A stretch of 10,560 bases of DNA from Bacillota bacterium. Lineage in GTDB: Bacteria > Armatimonadota > Hebobacteria > Hebobacterales > Hebobacteraceae. The stretch is from assembly GCA_030597345.1 (NCBI GenBank), contig JAUVSA010000047.1, positions 1-10,560 of the forward strand, read 5' to 3'. Positions 5,832 to 10,560 of the stretch are shown piece after piece. The notes beneath the pieces were generated by a model. It had not been told where the DNA came from. It did no database searches and worked only from the letters and a program-made list of their open reading frames with translations. The translations under genes were made by a program, and so were the position numbers. The first letter of the stretch is position 1. Each line of letters starts with the position of its first letter.

Positions 5832-6411
5832 CGAGCGCGTCTCCGCAGAATCGGCGTCAGACAGCGTTCCAGTGCTCGATCCGTCCGAGGTGCGAGTGCG
5901 GCTGAAGGAGGACGGGGAGCTGGAGCTGCACCTGGCCGACGGTACGGTGCATACGGGGGTGGTCGTCGTTCCCGCGTTTCCGATCTCGCGGCCGAACCGG
6001 TTCGTGTACTTCCGGGACAAGGAGGGCAACGAGCTGGGCCTGCTGGTCGATCCGAAGCGCCTGGATCGGGAGTCGCGAGAGATAGTGCTCGCACAGGCGG
6101 ACCAGGCCTATTTCATGCCGCAGATCACGCGGATTCTGCGGGTGGAAGAGCGGATGGGGATTGCGCAGTGGGAGGTGGAGACGGACCGAGGGTGGAGCAG
6201 CTTCGACGTGGTGTCGCGCTCGGAGTCGGTGTGGTTTGTGGGGCGGAATCGAGTGCTCATCCGCGACGCGGACGGGAATCGGTACCTGATCGCGGACGTG
6301 ACCGCGCTGGATCGCAGGAGCAGACGTCTGGCCGATCTCCACCTGTGGGGTGGAGGCGAGCCGTTCGGGAGCGGGGCTACCCGGGGGAGTCCCCCCGGAG
6401 CAGAGCGGTAA
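5821..6411 (+). CDS. DUF1854 family protein, partner of the ABC exporter
   Basis: A 196-residue soluble protein with no signal peptide or membrane segment. The core from about residue 50 to 175 carries DUF1854 family traits: PAFPISRPNRFVYF, then YFMPQITRI, WEVETDRG followed by Phe, a DADGNRY segment and a closing LDRRSRRL. The last 20 residues are Gly/Pro/Ser-rich and look like a non-conserved tail. The ATG at 5821 lies inside the end of the ABC gene (11-bp overlap) with GGAGGAAG directly before it, which implies translational coupling. DUF1854 genes typically sit beside ABC exporters of this unusual type, so the protein probably binds or regulates the transporter on the cytoplasmic side; no biochemical role is established to my knowledge. 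Its 3' end overlaps the convergent nucleoside hydrolase gene by 35 bp. Confidence 0.9.
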   Translation: MRSSERVSAESASDSVPVLDPSEVRVRLKEDGELELHLADGTVHTGVVVVPAFPISRPNRFVYFRDKEGNELGLLVDPKRLDRESREIVLAQADQAYFMPQITRILRVEERMGIAQWEVETDRGWSSFDVVSRSESVWFVGRNRVLIRDADGNRYLIADVTALDRRSRRLADLHLWGGGEPFGSGATRGSPPGAER

Positions 6412-7261
6412 TCAGGGGTTTGAGAACGTTCCAGTCGCTGGCGAGCGCGTAGAGCATGCTGGCCCCGTCGTCTGTGATACGCATGCTGCCGTCGTTGGCC
6501 ACCAGCACGTGGATGGGCTGAAGGTTGAACGCATCCGGCCGCACCAGGGAGAGCAGAGCGATCGGGTCGAAGAGGGTGAGAGGGGAGGTTTCCGGGTGGT
6601 CGCTCCGCCCAGCATACTCGCGGTAATACCGGTAGCAGTCCAACAGAAAGGCGGAGGCCGGATCGGACGGATCGAGTGCGGCTTCCGCTTCTTCGCGTGT
6701 GAGGATGTCGCTGCAAGCCTCGAGGCCGACGAGGCGCGGGCCGAGCCGGTCGAAGACGAGGCGGGCGGCGGCCGGATCGCACTTGACGTTGTATTCGGCG
6801 GGTCCGTCGAGCCGGCCGGCCATGCACGTCACTCCCTCCCACTTGGAGGAGACGTCGGGATGGCATTCCAGGAGCCGGGCGACGTTGGTGAGCGGGCCGA
6901 CGGGCACGAGATGGAACGTTCGGGGGAGCGCCATCATGGCCTCGGCGATGGCTTCGATGCGCGCATCGTCGTGGGCCGCGTCGAGCGCGGGGAGGTCGGG
7001 AGCGAGGTGGCCGTAAGGGGGGATGCCTTCGGCCACGGGGTGAGGGTCGCCCAGAGGGGACATGGCGCCGGGAAGGACGGGGATGTCGGTGATGCCGGCG
7101 CGAGACAGCATTTCGCGGGCGAGCCAGTCCCTAGTCTCGACGCGAGTCCAGACAGTGGAGACGCCGACGAGGTCAAGGTCCGGATGGCGGGCGGCACAGA
7201 GGAGCGCCACGGCGTCGTCTATGTCGGTTCCGATGTCGGTATCGAGCCATATGCGGGGCAT
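6377..7261 (-). CDS. Inosine-uridine nucleoside hydrolase-family protein
   Basis: A 294-residue protein of the nucleoside hydrolase fold (usual length about 300-320). These calcium enzymes cleave the N-glycosidic bond of ribonucleosides to base plus ribose, in the cytoplasm. The N-terminal metal site reads DTDIGTDIDDA (residues 7-17), a common variant of the DTDPGxDD motif. VPVGPLTNVA (119-128) and AEYNVKCDP (156-163) are typical family blocks, and Asp232 in LFDP is the C-terminal metal ligand. In well-studied members a catalytic His precedes this Asp (HDP); here it is Phe231, so the substrate may differ from ordinary nucleosides. I place the start at ATG 7261, where family similarity begins; no clear Shine-Dalgarno precedes it and the 43-residue upstream extension looks non-coding. 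It is convergent with DUF1854. Confidence 0.88.
   Translation of the reverse strand: MPRIWLDTDIGTDIDDAVALLCAARHPDLDLVGVSTVWTRVETRDWLAREMLSRAGITDIPVLPGAMSPLGDPHPVAEGIPPYGHLAPDLPALDAAHDDARIEAIAEAMMALPRTFHLVPVGPLTNVARLLECHPDVSSKWEGVTCMAGRLDGPAEYNVKCDPAAARLVFDRLGPRLVGLEACSDILTREEAEAALDPSDPASAFLLDCYRYYREYAGRSDHPETSPLTLFDPIALLSLVRPDAFNLQPIHVLVANDGSMRITDDGASMLYALASDWNVLKPLITALLRGDSPG
6381..6398. terminator. Hairpin inside the overlapping 3' ends of convergent genes
   Basis: CCGGGGG (6381-6387) and CCCCCGG (6392-6398) form a perfect 7-bp stem with a 4-base loop. It lies within the last codons of both the DUF1854 gene and the convergent nucleoside hydrolase gene. No U-tract follows on either strand; a bidirectional, U-less terminator is possible. 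Confidence 0.35.
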
Positions 7262-7483
7262 GAGGTGGTGATTCGACGGGAGAGGCGGTGATCCTCGCGT
7301 TCCGGGCGCGAAATGTACGGCAAGGCGCGCGGGGTAGGATGTGACCGGGTCAGAGAGATGACTAATGCTGCCATCCTTATGCGAATTCACTGCAAATCCG
7401 CCTGGCGAGCGCGGGAGTCGAGAGGGATCGGTGGGCCTGGTTTGAAGTCATGAGACGGAATCGCTGACTGGAGGAGGACCGAA
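7262..7483. other. Divergent intergenic region, nucleoside hydrolase / GH2
   Basis: These 222 bp separate two divergent genes and must hold promoters for both. I see only weak matches: on the plus strand TGTGAC (7340-7345), 17 bp, then TAATGC (7363-7368). No convincing operator or RNA structure was found. The segment 7360-7400 is less GC-rich than its surroundings, as promoters often are. Confidence 0.35.
7470..7477 (+). promoter_or_regulatory. Ribosome binding site fixing the TTG start of the GH2 gene
   Basis: GGAGGAGG lies six bases before the TTG at 7484. It is close to the best possible anti-Shine-Dalgarno match and supports the TTG as the true start. Confidence 0.8.
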
Positions 7484-9193
7484 TTGCTGCGAAGATTCCG
7501 GGAGCACGATGCGCGTGAGGTGAGAGATCTGGGGGGGATATGGGACTTCGCGTTTCTGGGGGAGGTGGAGCCGGATGACATAGACGTGTCGGAGATCGAG
7601 TTTGGCGACCGGATGGCGGTGCCGGGGTGCTTCGACGCAACGCCGCCGTACGCGGGGAGGCGCGGGCTGGTCGCTTACAGGACGCGGGCGAACCTTCCCC
7701 ACGGGAAACGGCATCGGCTGATTCTCGACGGGGTGCATCACTGGGGCAGGGTCTTCGTGAATGGGAAAGCCCTGCGGGATCACGTGGGCGGCTTCACGCG
7801 CTTCTCGACCGATTTCGAGGCTCCAGCACCGGGAGAAGCAGAGGTAGTGGTGCTGGTGGACAACCGGTTCGATTACCAACGATGCCCGCTGCACCTCGAC
7901 TACTTCGACTGGTATCACTACGGGGGGATCGCGCGGGGCGCGGAGCTGCACGGTTTGGGCGAAGTTTGGATCGAACGATTGAAAGTGGTGACGGAGGATC
8001 TTGCCGGGCGCAGACTTATGGTGACGATCTGCTATGGAGCGGAGGCGGTGCCGCGGCAGACCGATCTCAGCGTGAGCTTCGACGGTGAGGTCATGGTCAA
8101 CGAGAAGGTGGATCTGAAAGAGCCGGCCGGGGAGATCGTACGAACGCTGGAGGTCCCGGGGGCGCCACTGTGGTCGCCGGATGATCCGAATCTGCATTTG
8201 CTGCACGTTCGTCTGGGAGAGGACGACATGCGGGAGCGGATTGGGATTCGGCAGGTGCGGACCGAGGGGCGGCAGATACTCCTGAACGACGAGCCGGTCC
8301 GGCTGGTCGGTCTCGCGCGCCACGAGTTCCATCCGCAGTCGGGACACGGCCTGCCGGATCAGGTGCTGGTGGGGGACGCGCAGCTCCTGCGGGACATGGG
8401 GTGCAACTTCGTGCGCGGAGCGCACTACCCACAAGACGTGCGATGGCTGGACCTGTGTGATGAGATGGGCATCCTCGTGTGGAGTGAGGGGATCGGATGG
8501 CAGCACAAGGCAGATCACCTCACTGACCCTCGATTTCTCGAGGCGCAGATGGCTCATATTGAGGAGATGGTGGCGGGGGCGATCAATCGGCCGTCGGTGA
8601 TAATCTGGGGGGCGCTGAACGAGTGTGACAGCGATGACCCGAAGTGCCGTCCCGGCTACGAGAAGCTGCTGGGGCGGCTGCGGGAGCTGGACCCGACGCG
8701 GCTGATCAGCTTCGCCTCGCACCGGCCCTTCGACGATATCTGCCTGGACCTCGTGGACATCATCTCTGTCAACTGCTATCCCGGGTGGTACCATGGCACG
8801 CTGGCCGATGTGCCGAAGCATCTGAACCGCATCGCAGCACACCTGGACTCGCATGGATACGCAGACATGCCGGTGATGATCTCGGAGATCGGCGCCGGCG
8901 CGGTGTGGGGTTGGCGAGACTCGCACGGCGATCTGTGGACGGAGCAGTACCAGTCGGCGCTGATAGAGGCTGCGCTGCGCCATTTGCTGGTGGAGACCGA
9001 CCGCTGGTGTGGGGTGAGCCTGTGGCAGTTCTGCGATGTTCGCTCCTCGTCGGCGCGAGCACGGATACTGGGTCGGCCCCGCGCGTTCAACAATAAGGGC
9101 GTGGTGGACGAGTACCGCCGGCCGAAGATGGCCTACGAGGTGGTGCGGCGGCACTACCGCGAAGCGCGGGCCAGGAATAAGAGGGACAGGTGA
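7484..9193 (+). CDS. GH2 beta-glucuronidase-type glycoside hydrolase
   Basis: A 569-residue retaining glycoside hydrolase of family GH2, close to the size of E. coli beta-glucuronidase (603). It should hydrolyse terminal beta-glucuronides or related uronides in the cytoplasm, as no signal peptide is present. The order is an N-terminal jelly-roll sugar-binding domain (LGGIWDF near residue 17, to about 160), an Ig-like domain (about 160-265) and a TIM barrel (about 270-565). The acid/base is Glu380 in LNEC and the nucleophile is Glu468 in ISEIG, 88 residues apart as usual in GH2. Near the end, Asn536-Asn537-Lys538 followed by Gly matches the Asn-x-Lys motif that binds the carboxylate in glucuronidases. 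The TTG start is fixed by a strong SD. It is probably cotranscribed with the lipoprotein gene 82 bp downstream. The exact uronide is unknown. Confidence 0.9.
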   Translation: MLRRFREHDAREVRDLGGIWDFAFLGEVEPDDIDVSEIEFGDRMAVPGCFDATPPYAGRRGLVAYRTRANLPHGKRHRLILDGVHHWGRVFVNGKALRDHVGGFTRFSTDFEAPAPGEAEVVVLVDNRFDYQRCPLHLDYFDWYHYGGIARGAELHGLGEVWIERLKVVTEDLAGRRLMVTICYGAEAVPRQTDLSVSFDGEVMVNEKVDLKEPAGEIVRTLEVPGAPLWSPDDPNLHLLHVRLGEDDMRERIGIRQVRTEGRQILLNDEPVRLVGLARHEFHPQSGHGLPDQVLVGDAQLLRDMGCNFVRGAHYPQDVRWLDLCDEMGILVWSEGIGWQHKADHLTDPRFLEAQMAHIEEMVAGAINRPSVIIWGALNECDSDDPKCRPGYEKLLGRLRELDPTRLISFASHRPFDDICLDLVDIISVNCYPGWYHGTLADVPKHLNRIAAHLDSHGYADMPVMISEIGAGAVWGWRDSHGDLWTEQYQSALIEAALRHLLVETDRWCGVSLWQFCDVRSSSARARILGRPRAFNNKGVVDEYRRPKMAYEVVRRHYREARARNKRDR

Positions 9194-9260
9194 CGCGGTG
9201 AGGAGAGGAGAGTGGGGCTTTGCCCGCGCGGCCGATGGGAAGGAGCAAACGATCCAGAGT

Positions 9261-9268
9261 GGAGGAGG
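9261..9268 (+). promoter_or_regulatory. Ribosome binding site fixing the TTG start of the lipoprotein gene
   Basis: GGAGGAGG, identical to the site before the GH2 gene, lies seven bases before TTG 9276. It decides against the earlier GTG at 9198, which would put about 60 residues ahead of the lipobox. Confidence 0.7.
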
Positions 9269-9275
9269 CGCGAGG

Positions 9276-10352
9276 TTGACTGGGAGCGGATCGCTAAGGG
9301 GTCCGCGCGGGCGCGGTCGCGATAAGGCATTCTGGCTGGCGAGCGCGCTGCTCGGTGCTGTGCTGGTCGCGGTGTGTGTGTCGGGTTGTCGGACCGATAG
9401 GGAAGATTCGGGTGTGAAGGAGAGGGAAGAGAAGGTGGAATACGTCAGGCCATACGGTCCGAGAGCGCCGTGGAACGTTCCCGTCGCGGGGCTGGCGAGG
9501 CATCCGGCGTCCGGGAAATACCGCGACTTGCTATGGTTCCACGCGCCCAGCTCACGACCGGGGAACTACAACCTGAACTTCTGGGCCTATACCTATCCGG
9601 TGTACTACGTGGAGAACGCCACGGGGGAGTATCCGGTGGAGGTGAGGACCGAGTGGGGGAACCTGGACGGCAAGCGAGTTGCATGGAATCCCGCGTGGCG
9701 GCCGGCGCCGGGCACGGACGCGCAGATCATCTTGCTTGACCCGGAGCAGGGGAGGGAGTGGAACTTCTGGCAGGTCGAGTTCAAGGACGGTATGATCCAT
9801 GCCTCCAACGCGAACCTGGTGGATGGCGACTACCGTACGAAGGAGGACGGATTCTCTCCCTCTCGGGGAATCGGCGTGCAGTATCTCGCGATGCTGGTGC
9901 GGCCGGAAGAGGTGATGCAGGGTGAGATCAGGCACGCGCTGTCCATGCCTATACGGAACACCGACGGAACGCACTTCGTCGCACCGGCGACGAAGCTGGA
10001 GCATCCCGGTCGGCCCGACGGGATTCCGGAGGGCATGAGATTCGCGCTGACGGTGACGGACGTGGAGATCGAAGAATGGCTGGCCTCGCTGTCTCCCGAG
10101 GTCGAGCACATGAAGTGGTACGGTCGGATTCTGGCGCGGGCCTTGCGGGATTACGGGTGGTTCATAACGGACACGAGTGGAGGGGCGCACCTCCAGCACG
10201 AGGCCTGGGTAACTGCGGGCGAGAAGTGGTCGAACCTGGGGTTGGATACGATTGAAGTGGGCTGGAAGCAGTATCCGCGCGATCTGCTGGACGGTCTGGT
10301 CACGCGGGAACGCATCTATGCGCTGGTTCCAAGCGACCAGTATTCAGAGTAG
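9276..10352 (+). CDS. Lipoprotein of an uncharacterised extracellular family
   Basis: A 358-residue protein read from TTG 9276. It has a lipoprotein signal: an Arg/Lys-rich n-region (residues 8-17), a hydrophobic core (18-35) and the lipobox VSGC with Cys38. After lipidation it would be anchored in a membrane facing outward. The mature part has no transmembrane segment and is rich in Trp and Tyr. Blocks at LAMLVRPEEV, EIRHAL (217-222), a Pro/Gly turn after His243, and ILARALRDYG (285-294) followed by ITDTSG (297-302) resemble a widespread set of secreted bacterial proteins with no assigned function that I know of. Cotranscription with the GH2 gene hints at a link to carbohydrate capture or processing, but the sequence gives no catalytic motif that I can name. 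Confidence 0.75.
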   Translation: MTGSGSLRGPRGRGRDKAFWLASALLGAVLVAVCVSGCRTDREDSGVKEREEKVEYVRPYGPRAPWNVPVAGLARHPASGKYRDLLWFHAPSSRPGNYNLNFWAYTYPVYYVENATGEYPVEVRTEWGNLDGKRVAWNPAWRPAPGTDAQIILLDPEQGREWNFWQVEFKDGMIHASNANLVDGDYRTKEDGFSPSRGIGVQYLAMLVRPEEVMQGEIRHALSMPIRNTDGTHFVAPATKLEHPGRPDGIPEGMRFALTVTDVEIEEWLASLSPEVEHMKWYGRILARALRDYGWFITDTSGGAHLQHEAWVTAGEKWSNLGLDTIEVGWKQYPRDLLDGLVTRERIYALVPSDQYSE

Positions 10353-10380
10353 GGGAGGTGGACGGAGTGCCGATTCCGGG

Positions 10381-10560
10381 TCATCCGCCGTCGTCCGCCG
10401 GACCCCGCCAGACGGCTTCCGCCTCATCCCAACGCCAGCCGGGAAGGGGGAGGGTCACCGGCCGGCGGTTCCACCCGGATTGGATGCGCTGCTGGAGCTG
10501 GGACCAGGTTGGGATACCGCTGGTAGCGTCGGGTTGTTCGACATTGCAGGCGCCGGCGGC
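10381..10560 (-). CDS. C-terminal fragment of an unrecognised protein (runs off the window)
   Basis: The minus strand is open from the window edge to a TGA at 10383-10381, giving the last 59 residues of a protein. The composition is protein-like: TWSQLQQRIQSGW, then PLPGWRWDEAEAVWR and an acidic-Gly end, with high third-position GC. It is convergent with the lipoprotein gene, 28 bp away. The plus strand is also open here from a GTG at 10367 behind GGGGAGG, but that translation is Arg/Ser/Pro-rich and looks like a shadow. I do not recognise the family. Confidence 0.5.
   Translation of the reverse strand, partial: AAGACNVEQPDATSGIPTWSQLQQRIQSGWNRRPVTLPLPGWRWDEAEAVWRGPADDGG

Noticed and set aside
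6350..7291. 313-residue plus-strand open frame opposite the nucleoside hydrolase
   Set aside because: Gly/Glu/Arg-rich translation without motifs; the minus strand carries the DTDIGTDIDD and GPLTN blocks.
7448..9154. 568-residue minus-strand open frame antisense to the GH2 gene
   Set aside because: Its composition is Arg/His/Pro/Gln-rich with no motifs, and the opposite strand encodes a complete GH2 enzyme with catalytic residues and a strong SD.
9198..9275. GTG at 9198 as the start of the lipoprotein
   Set aside because: It would give an N-region of about 60 residues before the lipobox, too long for a signal peptide; TTG 9276 has a better SD and a normal signal length.
1..10560. CRISPR array, tRNA, rRNA, transposase, integrase or defence genes
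   Set aside because: No repeat-spacer pattern, no cloverleaf or rRNA segments, and no protein with transposase, integrase, nuclease or toxin-antitoxin motifs was found on either strand.

Overview
This is a GC-rich bacterial chromosomal window, probably from an uncultured or little-studied environmental lineage. The evidence for that is high third-position GC, Shine-Dalgarno-led genes, GTG and TTG starts, and glycoside and nucleoside catabolic genes mixed with unnamed families. A carbohydrate-degrading phylum such as Armatimonadota or a relative would fit, but that is a guess from gene content only. There are no rRNA or tRNA genes, no CRISPR array, no insertion sequence and no phage genes. Gene orientation switches often, so these are short transcription units rather than one large operon.

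Left part (1-2401). Two tandem 36-bp stem-loop units (30-101) lie just 3' of a minus-strand pair: a single-domain EamA/DMT membrane transporter (1243-1677) followed by a GH130 mannoside phosphorylase-type enzyme (101-1078). On the plus strand, 1859-2206 encodes a cysteine-rich, zinc-binding, RING-like small protein. Facing it is a 41-residue protein (2276-2401, minus) built from an eight-residue Cys-Glu-Thr-Glu-Lys-Lys repeat. This small gene has a near-consensus sigma-70 promoter (2452-2480) and a strong ribosome binding site, and it is the most novel item in the window.

Middle part (2541-7261). A creatininase-family amidohydrolase (minus) is divergent from a two-gene transport operon. The operon encodes an ABC exporter half-transporter with an N-terminal PH-like domain and zinc ribbon (3504-5831, GTG start), overlapped by a DUF1854 partner protein (5821-6411). 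The DUF1854 gene overlaps tail-to-tail with a nucleoside hydrolase-family gene (6377-7261, minus) that appears to lack the family's usual catalytic His before the C-terminal Asp.

Right part (7484-10560). A cytoplasmic GH2 beta-glucuronidase-type enzyme with the uronate-recognising Asn-x-Lys motif is followed by a lipoprotein of an uncharacterised extracellular family. Both have TTG starts preceded by an identical GGAGGAGG ribosome binding site. The 3' end of another minus-strand gene runs off the right edge.

The GH130, GH2, nucleoside hydrolase and creatininase genes suggest scavenging of plant- or microbe-derived glycans, uronides and N-glycosides. The physiological role of the ABC/DUF1854 pair and of the two cysteine-rich small proteins cannot be read from the sequence.
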